DNA from: Lachnospiraceae bacterium UBA2864
GTDB taxonomy: Bacteria > Bacillota > Clostridia > Lachnospirales > Lachnospiraceae
Length of the DNA stretch: 41,531 bases
NCBI GenBank assembly: GCA_002350525.1
Contig: DEFA01000010.1
Span: forward strand, 1 to 41,531
Direction of reading: 5' to 3'
This document shows, in pieces, positions 9,130 to 17,716 of this stretch. Under the pieces are notes generated by a model, which had not been told where the DNA came from, searched no databases, and worked only from the letters and a program-made list of their open reading frames with translations. The first letter of the stretch is position 1, and each line of letters starts with the position of its first letter. A program made the position numbers and the translations under genes.

Positions 9130-9225
9130 TATTTTCTCCTTTTTCGGTATTTCATTTACCGATACGCTTTCAGCATTATATTTTCAATCCGCTTCCGGTA
9201 TTCCATTTACCGATCTGTTTTTCAG
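9127..9225 (-). repeat. Tandem duplication of the epimerase 5' flank
   Basis: Two adjacent copies on the minus strand, 9225-9174 and 9173-9127, both run from CTGAAA through ATCGGTAAATG, AATACCG and an A-rich stretch to ATAATG. Copy B ends on the real start codon of the epimerase and holds its AGGAG; copy A ends on an ATG that opens only a seven-codon frame. Both contain a CGGTA/TACCG inverted repeat. A partial third ATCGGTAA forms the stop region of the upstream hydrolase gene. Confidence 0.8.
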
Positions 9226-9233
9226 AAATATAA

Positions 9234-10103
9234 TTACCGATCCAAATCGAGTATATTCTTCTCCATACTGTCTAGAAGATCATGCGAATCATCTTCTATA
9301 TGCGAAAGATATGTCACTATAAGCCCTCTTGGGGGAAGCACATAGCACTTCTGCTTCCATTTACCGTTGATGCTGAAACCGTCTCTATATTTCCAGATAA
9401 AGTAACCGTAGCCGCCCTCCCTGTTCATCTGTTGAACAGACGTGGCCATATTGACGTATTCTTCGGATACTATCCTCTGTCCATCATATATGCCCTTATT
9501 ATAGAGCAGAAGACCGATCTTACTCAGACCATTCACCGTAAGTTTCATCATTGACGCTCCGTAAAAATATCCTTCAGGGCTTCTTCCGTATTCATAATCA
9601 GTAATTCCGAGAGGTTTAAATATTTCCCTTTCTATAAAACCGCCAAGGTCTTCTCCAAGGATCTCAGTAAGTACAACACTCACTAGATAAGCACAGATGT
9701 TATTATAATTAAATACCCTCGTCTCCGGGTTCTTTATATCACAGGAAAGCGCAAAGTCTATCCATGAATCTCCCTCCGGTCGAAACGGGAATCCATCCAC
9801 AGACATGGTAAGAAGTCGCTGAACAGTTATCTTCTTAAATGTCTCCGCCTGACTCTCGGAAAGCTTTTCAACATTCTCCTTCGGAAGATAATCAAGCACA
9901 GACCTGTCAAAATCTATAAGTCCTCTGTCATAGGCTATTCCGACTGCAACAGACTGAACAACTTTCGTCGCAGAATAAATATCATGCATTTTCTCTGTTG
10001 TATCTCCCCAGCTGTGGGTGAGGCGTCCATCCTCATAAACTTCAGCTCCGAAAACACACCATCCGTTATCTTCTATGTCTTTTATAAATGCATCAAAATT
10101 CAT
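9234..10103 (-). CDS. Serine hydrolase, beta-lactamase/class C (DUF/AmpC-like) fold
   Basis: 289 aa, no signal peptide, so probably cytoplasmic. The SxxK nucleophile motif is in YSATKVVQSVAVG (about 43-46), and the YxN motif is in FNYNNICAYLV (about 131-134). The C-terminal KTG-like strand is not obvious; GGYGYFIWKYRDGF is the likely region. The family includes esterases, D-amino-acid peptidases and beta-lactamase relatives, so beta-lactam resistance should not be inferred. GGAG precedes the ATG. It is the gene upstream of the duplicated block and the epimerase. Confidence 0.82.
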   Translation of the reverse strand: MNFDAFIKDIEDNGWCVFGAEVYEDGRLTHSWGDTTEKMHDIYSATKVVQSVAVGIAYDRGLIDFDRSVLDYLPKENVEKLSESQAETFKKITVQRLLTMSVDGFPFRPEGDSWIDFALSCDIKNPETRVFNYNNICAYLVSVVLTEILGEDLGGFIEREIFKPLGITDYEYGRSPEGYFYGASMMKLTVNGLSKIGLLLYNKGIYDGQRIVSEEYVNMATSVQQMNREGGYGYFIWKYRDGFSINGKWKQKCYVLPPRGLIVTYLSHIEDDSHDLLDSMEKNILDLDR

Positions 10104-10170
10104 ATATTTCTCCGTTCATTAACAGGCATATCTGTTTACGAGATAAAAATCTTCATCTTCCGATAAACGA

Positions 10171-11478
10171 TCAACTGATCATCTTGTTACGTATCTTCTC
10201 TACATTTTCCTTCGATATTCCGATACATTCAAAGTAGTCTTCAACACTTCCGTACTTCTTTTTAAAGAGCCTCATAAAGTCTCTTATATAGGATTCTCTC
10301 GGAATTATTATATTGATATCGAGATCCGGGTGATGTATCGCCGCCATCTTGAAACGTTCTTTGTTATACTCTTTCGAGAGCATGTAATCCGAAACTATAT
10401 CATCCTCACTTACTCCGCACAGCATAAGGATGATTGCGCTTACTACTCCTGTTCTGTCTTTTCCGGCAGAGCAGTTAAACATAACTCCCGACTCAGCTTC
10501 TGCCATCTTGTTAAAAATATCCTTTAAAGACGGTGAACCCGCTATTATCATATAGCTTCCCGGTACAGCTTCCACCGATTCCGGAACCTGGCTTCCTTCC
10601 TGTATCGGGAAATTAAAATAATCAAATCCATCTATCGTTGAAAATGCACTCGGTTTTCCGGAAATGTCATCAGGTGTACGCATATCTATAATTGTCGTAA
10701 TTCCGTTTGACCTTAAGAATTCCAGATCTCTTCCGTTCGGATATGCCTGTCTGTCGCTTCTGATAAGCTGTCTTAACCTGAGGGGCTTTCCGTTACCGCC
10801 GATATAATCTCCGAGGTCTCTTGTATTCAGAGTTGTCTCAAGCAGGCTTTTTGAATTTTCATATCTATCCAGTATAGCTGCAATTTCCGGAATATCATCA
10901 GCTATAAAGTCCGGAAGTTCATCATCACTTTCAATCTTCCACAGTCCACCGAAGCCCTGTCTGATCCACATAGTTCTCATTCCGATTTTCTTTGCCGGAA
11001 CGATATCATTATCAACACGGTCCCCGATCATAAATGTTTCTTCCGGCTTGACTCCCGCTCTTTCCAAAGCTATATCGAAAATCCTTATATCAGGCTTCGC
11101 AACTCCCTCTTCCGCAGATGCAACAACCAGATCTATATATTTCAGAATTCCAAAGTTTTGTAATCTGTCCGCAGTTCCAAAATCCTGATTAGCTATAATG
11201 CCTATCTTATATTTTTCATGAAGTTCCTTCAGAATATTTTCAGTATCGGGATAAAGCTCTTCATACTCTGATTCCCATTTGGGAAGTTTTACATTAAGTT
11301 TCTTGAGAATCTCTTTGTCACCTTTTCTATTCTGCTTATAAAACTCCAGTGCCTGCTCGGCAACATAATCTGCAGAAACTCCTGCAGCTTCCGCAATCTT
11401 GGCAAACCTGCTTTCATATACTTTTGTCTCATCAACAAGCGTCGATCCCACATCAAAAAATATCCATTTAATCTTCAC
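10171..11478 (-). CDS. Fusion of HAD hydrolase and tyrosine-phosphatase-like domain
   Basis: 435 aa. Residues 1-205 are a HAD hydrolase: motif I is FFDVGSTLVDE, in which the second Asp of the usual DxD is replaced by Gly-Ser, with IANQD near 97 and motif IV IGDRVDNDIVPAKK near 148. Residues 210-435 are a protein-tyrosine/lipid-phosphatase-like domain with the P-loop NCSAGKDRTGV (about 338), where the usual leading His is Asn. Both halves cleave phosphoester bonds by different chemistry. The start is GTG with GGAGGG seven bases before it. Substrates are unknown. The odd motif I could weaken the HAD half. Confidence 0.85.
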   Translation of the reverse strand: MKIKWIFFDVGSTLVDETKVYESRFAKIAEAAGVSADYVAEQALEFYKQNRKGDKEILKKLNVKLPKWESEYEELYPDTENILKELHEKYKIGIIANQDFGTADRLQNFGILKYIDLVVASAEEGVAKPDIRIFDIALERAGVKPEETFMIGDRVDNDIVPAKKIGMRTMWIRQGFGGLWKIESDDELPDFIADDIPEIAAILDRYENSKSLLETTLNTRDLGDYIGGNGKPLRLRQLIRSDRQAYPNGRDLEFLRSNGITTIIDMRTPDDISGKPSAFSTIDGFDYFNFPIQEGSQVPESVEAVPGSYMIIAGSPSLKDIFNKMAEAESGVMFNCSAGKDRTGVVSAIILMLCGVSEDDIVSDYMLSKEYNKERFKMAAIHHPDLDINIIIPRESYIRDFMRLFKKKYGSVEDYFECIGISKENVEKIRNKMIS

Positions 11479-11539
11479 TATCTTCCCTCCGGATCAAATT
11501 TCATCAATTCCACATTTCAGCCTGACTCTGTCAGTTATA

Positions 11540-12247
11540 TTATTTCATCGCAAGCTCTATTAGTTTTCTGATATGGATCTCCACACTGTCCAAACACGGA
11601 ACAGGCGTATTCTCCGAATTAAGAAGAAGCGGAAGTTCAGTACATCCGAGGATTACCGCCTCTATTCCCTGCTCTTCCTTCATCTTGTTTATAATATCAA
11701 CAAACTCCTTTAACGTACTTTCCTTTACTATTCCAAGCTCAAGCTCCTCGTATATTCTTTTTGCGATAAGTTCCCTGTCTTTCTTCTCGGGAATAAAGAT
11801 TCCAATTCCGGCATCCCGGATGTCCTTCTTCATATAATCCTGCTCCATAGTAAAGATTGTTCCGAGTAGTCCGACTTTCTTAAAACCTTTTGCAGCTGCG
11901 TCATCAGCTATCGCCTTGGGTATACTTACAAGTTTTGCGTCTGTCTTCGCATTAAGCTCATCAACAACTATATGCATGGTTGCCGCAGTAAGTGATATTA
12001 CCTCCGCTCCACCTGCATATAAGCTGTTTACTTTTTCAGCAAGATAATCCGAAAGTGCTTCCTTATCAGATGATGTTACATATTCCCATGCTCTTCTGAA
12101 ATTCACGCTTTCGATAGCAACATCAGGCATAGCCTGACCGCCTGTCAAAGCATCTATTCTGCTGTTCAATTCTTTATAATACATCAGTGTGGACTCCGGT
12201 CCCGTTCCACCGACCAGTCCGATCTTTTTTATCTTTATATCTGCCAT
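11540..12247 (-). CDS. Aspartate/glutamate racemase family protein
   Basis: 235 aa. It opens with IGLVGGTGPEST and holds two-domain racemase signatures: LLGTIFTMEQDYM in the middle and the catalytic Cys in AVILGCTELPLLL (about 194). The first catalytic position reads SLTAATMH, with no Cys. The E. coli YgeA group is reported to use Thr in place of this Cys and to act on L-Asp/L-Glu, so this protein may share that asymmetric site. GAGGGG precedes the ATG. A truncated HD-hydrolase gene ends 25 bp upstream. Confidence 0.88.
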   Translation of the reverse strand: MADIKIKKIGLVGGTGPESTLMYYKELNSRIDALTGGQAMPDVAIESVNFRRAWEYVTSSDKEALSDYLAEKVNSLYAGGAEVISLTAATMHIVVDELNAKTDAKLVSIPKAIADDAAAKGFKKVGLLGTIFTMEQDYMKKDIRDAGIGIFIPEKKDRELIAKRIYEELELGIVKESTLKEFVDIINKMKEEQGIEAVILGCTELPLLLNSENTPVPCLDSVEIHIRKLIELAMK

Positions 12248-12272
12248 TTTCCCCTCGCTGTCCTATCATTCC

Positions 12273-12443
12273 TTAAGCCATCACGGCTATATGCCACGAG
12301 TGCTCCGCATCATTTTCTCTCCTGTTCTTATCGAGTAATAATGTCCTTCGCAGGATTCCGGTCATCTTATCGATTTCCGCGGTAAATTTAAGCTGTTTAT
12401 CCAGCCTGATATTTCCGCTTGATAAAAAGTCCTCGATGCCCAT
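12273..12443 (-). pseudogene. Truncated HD-domain hydrolase (YfbR/COG1896-like), N-terminal 56 aa only
   Basis: A 56-codon frame starts with ATG behind GGGGAGG at ideal spacing. It encodes the start of an HD phosphohydrolase: a LDKQLKF..EIDKM helix, then RRENDAEHSWHIAVMA, which carries the first metal-binding His and the EHSWH signature. The family normally continues for about 130 more residues with the HD pair; here the frame stops at once and the racemase follows. It starts four bases from the end of the membrane-protein gene. Intact expression signals with a missing body suggest a recent internal deletion. Confidence 0.75.
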
Positions 12444-12446
12444 TTA

Positions 12447-12878
12447 TTACCTCCCCTTACGTTTCACTATCATTAATCCCAGACTGATCATACCTATGAC
12501 CGCGGCAGGGATAACAGTAAATATCTGAATCAATAAACCTCCGTATGCGACCGCTCCTTCCCTTGCCGGAATTAAGGAGTAAGGAACTTCCAGATGTGGG
12601 AAAAACAATATCATAAATATTGCAAGGATAATTGTCGAAATGAGGATCACTATACAGCCATCTCCGGCTGCAAACCATTTAAAATGTCTGCTTAAAAGTA
12701 CCGCTATGATATAGATGAGTACCGTTACCGCCCCACAGCCGACAAGCATCAAAACAACCGCCGATACCGCGGTCGTCTTGGGATCTATGCCAAACAGAAT
12801 AATCTGAAACAGATAACTGTTTAATATAGATATTCCGACGATCAAAGCTATGCCGATTAAATACTTTATAATCTTCAT
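12447..12878 (-). CDS. Small four-helix membrane protein of unknown function
   Basis: 143 aa with four hydrophobic segments (about 5-27, 37-62, 72-94 and 110-136) and a basic tail KRKGR. I recognise no family. AAGGGG lies about ten bases before the ATG. It sits between an acetyltransferase gene and the truncated HD-hydrolase, in a tight same-strand series, and is probably cotranscribed with them. Confidence 0.7.
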   Translation of the reverse strand: MKIIKYLIGIALIVGISILNSYLFQIILFGIDPKTTAVSAVVLMLVGCGAVTVLIYIIAVLLSRHFKWFAAGDGCIVILISTIILAIFMILFFPHLEVPYSLIPAREGAVAYGGLLIQIFTVIPAAVIGMISLGLMIVKRKGR

Positions 12879-12898
12879 TTTTACTGTACCCCTTACTA

Positions 12899-13393
12899 TT
12901 AAACGTGTAGCTCATAAAATATAAGTGTCATCTTATCATTTACGATATTTTCATCCCCGACTCTTTTGAAACCGCATTTTTCATATAGATGACAGTTTCC
13001 TTTTTCCTGCAAAATAGTTTCCAGCTTCCAGGTCGTCACTTCCGGGCTTATCTCAAATGCTTTTTGGATTGCCGCATATCCTAACCCCTGATTCTGATAT
13101 TTCGGAAGTACAAAGAGCGGACTTATGAAGGAAACCTTTTTCTCATTCGGATCATTATGACCGATATTGATCACTCCGACACGCACACCATCTTTAACTA
13201 TAAAGTAATACTGCCTGTTTATAACCGCCGCTCTCCTTCTGATCCTTTCTATAGATTCTATAGCCGGAGAGCCGTCATCATGATATTTCTCGTATAGCGG
13301 CATGAAGCTTTCGATCTGCATCTTATGAAGCATTTCAAGCTCATCCTCCTTCACCGGAACGAGTTCAACTTCTATTTTATCTTTTTGTATCAT
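12899..13393 (-). CDS. GNAT-family N-acetyltransferase
   Basis: 164 aa. A GNAT fold is indicated by the central strand VGVINIGHN, the acetyl-CoA loop VLPKYQNQGLGYAAIQKAF (Q/RxxGxG/A pattern, about 109-116) and the late CHLYEKCGFKRVGDE segment. It transfers an acetyl group to an amine; the acceptor is unknown. It lies 20 bp before the small membrane protein gene on the same strand. Confidence 0.88.
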   Translation of the reverse strand: MIQKDKIEVELVPVKEDELEMLHKMQIESFMPLYEKYHDDGSPAIESIERIRRRAAVINRQYYFIVKDGVRVGVINIGHNDPNEKKVSFISPLFVLPKYQNQGLGYAAIQKAFEISPEVTTWKLETILQEKGNCHLYEKCGFKRVGDENIVNDKMTLIFYELHV

Positions 13394-13448
13394 TTCTGCT
13401 TATATTTCCTTTCCTTACAGCGGAGATTCATCATTCTCCGTCTCACTT

Positions 13449-14474
13449 TTAATATTTACTCCCTGCCAGCAGTTCCTTCACGTATTTAACTGCCTGATCG
13501 AATCTGCTGTTATAGTCGCCGCTTATCGTTACATAATTAAATCCGTATTTTTTATACAGTGCTTTGATCATATCGCCGTATTTTCTCCTGTCGGCAGCGA
13601 TCACTTCACTTCTGTCTCCGTCCTGAACCCACTCCACATCGGGCTCAAGATAAAGTATAAGATCATAAGAATTAATACCGGCTATCGCCTCCGCAAGGCG
13701 CTGATTCTCTATATTTTCATCTTCCAGAAAGTCCATGAAAAATCTGGTGATAAGGCAGTCCGTATCCTCAAAGAAAACCTTGTTGCTTTGATCTATCAGA
13801 CGCATTTCCTTTGCTTTATGCTCCAGAAGAATTCTTGTAAAATCCTCGGATAGCATATATACATCCGTTCCCGATAATTCTGATAGATCTTTCCCCACTT
13901 CTTCCAGATATACTGTATTAAAATAGTTTGCGAGATTTACTGTAAGTATTGATTTCCCCGAGCTTTCCCCGCCTATCAGAAGCACTTTCTTTGTATAATA
14001 AGTTCTTACAACCTGAGGCATCCAATCCCAGTGTCCGTAAATATCTTTTCTGATATCGGTTGAATTATATTCGTTTCTCGGAAATACAACAAAATCCGAT
14101 CCTTCGTAGCATTTATTCCAGAAACTGTTCTCATCATAATCGCCTCCGCAGAAGACAACGTCTATCGGCTTTCCTATACTTTCCTTAACCTTTCTGCAGT
14201 CCTCCGTCCAGAGCTCTTCCACATAATCCTCTTTATTCGTGAGCTTGTCGGGAAGCGGGATGACATGTACATTTCCGATATGCTTTGTCAGCTGATATAT
14301 CCATCTGATCTTAACCTTAAGCGGAACGTCAGTATCATTTTCTCTGTATGAGATAACTATATACAGCTCTTCACACAGCCCCGCAGCTTTGATGATGCAT
14401 TCGAGATGCCCCAGATGAAGCGGATTAAATGCACCACCGTACATTCCGACCTTATACTTTTTCTTATTCACCAT
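13449..14474 (-). CDS. nadR: NadR-like bifunctional NMN adenylyltransferase / nicotinamide riboside kinase
   Basis: 341 aa. Residues 1-165 are a nucleotidyltransferase with GGAFNPLHLGH (the HxGH motif, about 21-24) and late SSTDIRK-like residues in NEYNSTDIRKD. Residues 166-341 are a P-loop kinase with GGESSGKS (about 172-179) and an EDTDCLIT segment. Together they phosphorylate nicotinamide riboside and adenylate NMN to NAD. The helix-turn-helix of the E. coli NadR repressor is absent, so this form should be enzymatic only. Upstream lies pnuC for nicotinamide riboside uptake, making a compact NAD-salvage pair. Confidence 0.9.
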   Translation of the reverse strand: MVNKKKYKVGMYGGAFNPLHLGHLECIIKAAGLCEELYIVISYRENDTDVPLKVKIRWIYQLTKHIGNVHVIPLPDKLTNKEDYVEELWTEDCRKVKESIGKPIDVVFCGGDYDENSFWNKCYEGSDFVVFPRNEYNSTDIRKDIYGHWDWMPQVVRTYYTKKVLLIGGESSGKSILTVNLANYFNTVYLEEVGKDLSELSGTDVYMLSEDFTRILLEHKAKEMRLIDQSNKVFFEDTDCLITRFFMDFLEDENIENQRLAEAIAGINSYDLILYLEPDVEWVQDGDRSEVIAADRRKYGDMIKALYKKYGFNYVTISGDYNSRFDQAVKYVKELLAGSKY

Positions 14475-14499
14475 AATGATTTACCTTCCATGTTTTATC

Positions 14500-14611
14500 G
14501 GTTCTTCAATCTCTTCAGTCAAATGTTGGCTCTTCAATCTTTTCAGTCAAATGTTGGTTCTTCGACTTTTTCGGTCATATGTTGATTCTTCGATTCCTTC
14601 AGCCATTTGAC
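14500..14611. repeat. Four tandem 28-bp repeats across the pnuC 3' end
   Basis: Four head-to-tail units of exactly 28 bp start at 14500, 14528, 14556 and 14584. On the plus strand each begins GGTTCTTC or a close variant and ends near TCAAATGTT. The first two are most alike; the later two, inside coding sequence, have diverged. Because 28 is not a multiple of three, each unit meets pnuC in another frame. The pnuC stop falls in the second unit, so the repeat expansion probably set the present C-terminus. Confidence 0.85.
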
Positions 14612-15271
14612 AAACATGATTATCGCATTTAAGAGATACACACTCCACATAAGAAGCACTGCGATACTTGCACCCTCCGAAAAGAGTGCGACAACCCACA
14701 TGATGACTGATACCACATCCACTACTATCCAGATTATCCACTGCTCCATGAATCTTTTGATCATGAGTATCTGTGCGATTACCGAAAGTACGGTACTCAT
14801 ACTGTCAACGAAGGGAAGATTGCCTCCCAGACGTCTCAGGACAAATCCATATCCCCATACACCGACTGCACTTATTAAGAGCAGAAGAAAATCCTGCTTT
14901 ATGGTCATGCGTCTTTTATAAACCGCATTCGACTCTTTATCGATATGCTTCTTCCATACGACCCATCCGAGAATATTTGTCGGAAGATAATAGAGAAGAT
15001 TCAGCATTACATCACCGTAATACTTTGCCTTCCAGGCAACAATCGCATAGAGTATTACATTTACGGTTCCGAACAGATAATTCGAAACCTTACCCATTCC
15101 GCACAGAATAACGCATATAACACCGGAGATCGAGGCCGCTATACCGAGCCAGGTATCACCCTGATATACGGATACTCCGAGGATCATGATATTGGCAAAT
15201 ATCATCCAGAATATCTGCCACTTCTTCCATCCTTTTAATTCTTTTTTAACTGCATCTAAATATTTATTCAT
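14543..15271 (-). CDS. pnuC: PnuC nicotinamide riboside transporter
   Basis: About 242 aa with seven hydrophobic segments. PnuC hallmarks are the early WKKWQIFWMIF and a GSxxGVICVILCGMGK region, NxxLYAIVAWKAKYYGDVMLNLLYY, and later WIIWIVVDVVSVIMW, matching the family's WxxWxxxD region. It carries nicotinamide riboside into the cell, where NadR phosphorylates it; nadR is the next gene, 68 bp away. A TTG at 15292 extends the frame, but AAGGA lies nine bases before the ATG at 15271, so that start is chosen. The last residues are encoded by the 28-bp repeats. Confidence 0.92.
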   Translation of the reverse strand: MNKYLDAVKKELKGWKKWQIFWMIFANIMILGVSVYQGDTWLGIAASISGVICVILCGMGKVSNYLFGTVNVILYAIVAWKAKYYGDVMLNLLYYLPTNILGWVVWKKHIDKESNAVYKRRMTIKQDFLLLLISAVGVWGYGFVLRRLGGNLPFVDSMSTVLSVIAQILMIKRFMEQWIIWIVVDVVSVIMWVVALFSEGASIAVLLMWSVYLLNAIIMFVKWLKESKNQHMTEKVEEPTFD

Positions 15272-15338
15272 CGTATAGTTCCTTCTATCCAAAATCTCTT
15301 CGGCACTATCATACGATAATATTTCTCATTTACCGGAT

Positions 15339-16115
15339 TTACTTGCCCTCTGAATTCATCTTCTCTATAACCGATAACGGCTTTACAGTCATCTCGACCC
15401 ATGCAGGGATAAAGCCGCATTTAACCGCATTCCTCACCGAACGGACATTCGACCATGCAGTGCAGTAGAATGGAACCTTATCTCTCTTCAGAATTTCCGA
15501 AATAAGCTTACTCGTTACAGCCGATGCTATTCCTTCCCTTCTAAACTCGGGAAGTACATCCACACCTATCTGCCACATTTCATCCGCATCCGCGGAGCAG
15601 GCTGCAAATCCGACCAGCTTATCATCCTTATATGCCCCAACTCCGAGCACATCGAGTTCTTTCCTGCCTTCACAGAGTGCGTTGCTCCATTCTGGAAGAT
15701 AGAGCTCCTGAAAATCCTTTTGCTCCAGAACCTTTAGTTTCGCATCACAGGACTGCTGCTTTACCATATCAAGCTTCGGCAGATAATACTCCGCCATAAA
15801 GCATACTCCGTATCCCATCGGCCTCAGCTTATCGTTCAGCCAGTTCATATTCGGTGTTTCAAAGAGATGGTAGTATTCGAATTTCTTCAGATACTCCTCG
15901 GTGATATCTCTTATATCATCCTGAACAGCCGCAACCACGTTACTTCCGTAAGAAACAAAGGTTCCGATGATCGGCTTCTCATAATACTTTCTTGCATTTT
16001 CACCCATATGATGAGTACATATTATATTTTCGTTTTTAGTAAAGTCCTCCGCTTTACATCCTATATCCTCCGCAGACTGCGCCAGCGCAATCGCGAGTAT
16101 CTCTTTATCCGTCAT
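15339..16115 (-). CDS. GNAT-family N-acetyltransferase, two-part
   Basis: 258 aa. The C-terminal half (about 130-245) is a GNAT domain with GFAACSADADEMWQIGVDV and the acetyl-CoA loop RREGIASAVTSKL (about 193-200), then CTAWSNVRSVRNAVKCGF. The N-terminal half is a divergent, perhaps degenerate, GNAT-like or substrate domain with several Cys/His residues (CTHHMGENA). AAGGG precedes the ATG. It lies between the MutS-like gene and pnuC on the same strand. The substrate is unknown. Confidence 0.85.
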   Translation of the reverse strand: MTDKEILAIALAQSAEDIGCKAEDFTKNENIICTHHMGENARKYYEKPIIGTFVSYGSNVVAAVQDDIRDITEEYLKKFEYYHLFETPNMNWLNDKLRPMGYGVCFMAEYYLPKLDMVKQQSCDAKLKVLEQKDFQELYLPEWSNALCEGRKELDVLGVGAYKDDKLVGFAACSADADEMWQIGVDVLPEFRREGIASAVTSKLISEILKRDKVPFYCTAWSNVRSVRNAVKCGFIPAWVEMTVKPLSVIEKMNSEGK

Positions 16116-16130
16116 ATTTTCCCTTAACCC

Positions 16131-17702
16131 TTACCTTCTTTTTTCTGCATTTTCTATTATCTGCTGTGGGAATCCCATTCCCTTCATAAGTTCTATCGCA
16201 TTGGTTATCTTGTTAACGCCTTCTCTTATCTCGTAGGTAAACTTTACTTCACCGTCATTAACTATACATTCAAAGTAGAAAGCGTCATACAGCTCATCCA
16301 TCTGTTCAACCAGCTCGATATCATGCGTTGCCGTAATAACAACCGCTGATGTATCCGCCAGATATTCAAGCACTGCACGAGATGCCGCAACACGCTCCTT
16401 CGTGTTGGTTCCCTTCAGTATCTCATCTATTACTATGAGCGTCTTAACACCTGACTCCACCTGTTCAAGCATTCTTTTAAGATATCTGATTTCTCTGACG
16501 TAGTAGCTTTCTCCGTTCAGGACATCATCCCTAAGTGCCATTGACGTCATAACATACATATTAGGGAAACACATCTTATCCGCCGTACAGGTATATATGG
16601 TTTCTCCCAGGATTACATTTATAGCTATTGCTTTCATAAATGTAGACTTACCCGTTGCATTTGCACCTGTAAAGAAAGAATTCCTCTTCATATGAAAATC
16701 ATTCTTTACCGGATTCTCAAGCAGAGGATGATAAAGTCCGTCTGCTGAAATCTTTCCGTCTGATGTGAGCTCCGGCTTACAGCTGTCCAGGCTTCTTCTG
16801 AAAGATGCAACCGAGATTGCCGCATCGATATTTCCGATCATTTCATAGAGGCGTATGATCTCATCCTTATGTGATCTGAGTCTCTTAATGGCAGATGCAC
16901 AGCATATGGCATCGATCATAGTCATTCCGAAAATGTATTCCAGAATGATAGCAACGAAATCTCCGGACTGGATCATGTTCTTCGTATACTTATAGTATAT
17001 CAGAAACTTAGTTGCCTTCTGAAGAGCACTCATCGACTCCTCTATCTCCTTGTTCTTATAAACTTCCCAGAGTTTATCCGACTTCATAACATAATCTCCG
17101 AAGTCCACAATCTCTCTTACAGAACATAAGGATATGAGCGTGCTGTCATACTTCATCTTCACAACCATATATACCATAAGGTTAACAACAGCTATAGCTA
17201 CCGTAACCGCCAGAAAGCCGGGTTTAAATGCACTTATCACGAACGATCCTATAAGAAGGAGCAGCAGGATCGGATACATAAAGGTGCCTCCCATTACAAG
17301 ACCATCCAGATTAAAAATGGTCTCCGGAAGATAATACTTCATATATCTCTTGCCGAGTGAACGGAGCTTCATCTCCGTTTCAACACGGGTCTTCTCGTCT
17401 CTGTCAAAAAAGTCTGCCTCTTCATCCACCCCGGGCTTATCATTTTTTATCATATGAAGCATATGATAAAGGATCTGCTCTCCCGCGTAGCTTCTGGTAT
17501 GATTTACTCTGAAGAACACTTCATCCATCTCGATGTCTTCCCATGTGATATCATCTATCACCCGGGCATCCTTCTCTTCTTTAAGATCATGATAGATCTT
17601 TACCAGTCGAAGCATGTTCTTCGCTTCGTCTTTATCGCATTTTTCAAGCGGATTCGATCCATAGTCTTCTTTTATCTTTCTCTTTAATTCCGAAATATTC
17701 AT
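16131..17702 (-). CDS. MutS-like ATPase with membrane segments
   Basis: About 523 aa. The C-terminal 200 residues are a MutS-type ATPase: Walker A TGANATGKST, Walker B TLIVIDEILKGTN, and the His switch VVITATHDIEL. The mismatch-binding and connector domains of true MutS are missing. Before the ATPase there is a helical core with two or three hydrophobic segments (MYPILLLLLIGSFVI; then FLAVTVAIAVVNLMVYMVV; perhaps FVAIILEYIFGM), so the protein is probably membrane-bound. GTG at 17753 would overlap the ABC gene, but AAAGG lies seven bases before the ATG at 17702, which I choose. It is not a proven repair protein. Close linkage to an ABC exporter suggests a membrane role. Confidence 0.82.
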   Translation of the reverse strand: MNISELKRKIKEDYGSNPLEKCDKDEAKNMLRLVKIYHDLKEEKDARVIDDITWEDIEMDEVFFRVNHTRSYAGEQILYHMLHMIKNDKPGVDEEADFFDRDEKTRVETEMKLRSLGKRYMKYYLPETIFNLDGLVMGGTFMYPILLLLLIGSFVISAFKPGFLAVTVAIAVVNLMVYMVVKMKYDSTLISLCSVREIVDFGDYVMKSDKLWEVYKNKEIEESMSALQKATKFLIYYKYTKNMIQSGDFVAIILEYIFGMTMIDAICCASAIKRLRSHKDEIIRLYEMIGNIDAAISVASFRRSLDSCKPELTSDGKISADGLYHPLLENPVKNDFHMKRNSFFTGANATGKSTFMKAIAINVILGETIYTCTADKMCFPNMYVMTSMALRDDVLNGESYYVREIRYLKRMLEQVESGVKTLIVIDEILKGTNTKERVAASRAVLEYLADTSAVVITATHDIELVEQMDELYDAFYFECIVNDGEVKFTYEIREGVNKITNAIELMKGMGFPQQIIENAEKRR

Positions 17703-17716
17703 TCTTATGCCTTTCT

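Noticed and set aside
9234..10103. Beta-lactam resistance gene
   Set aside because: The SxxK and YxN motifs indicate only the serine-hydrolase fold; there is no signal peptide, and the third motif is unclear.
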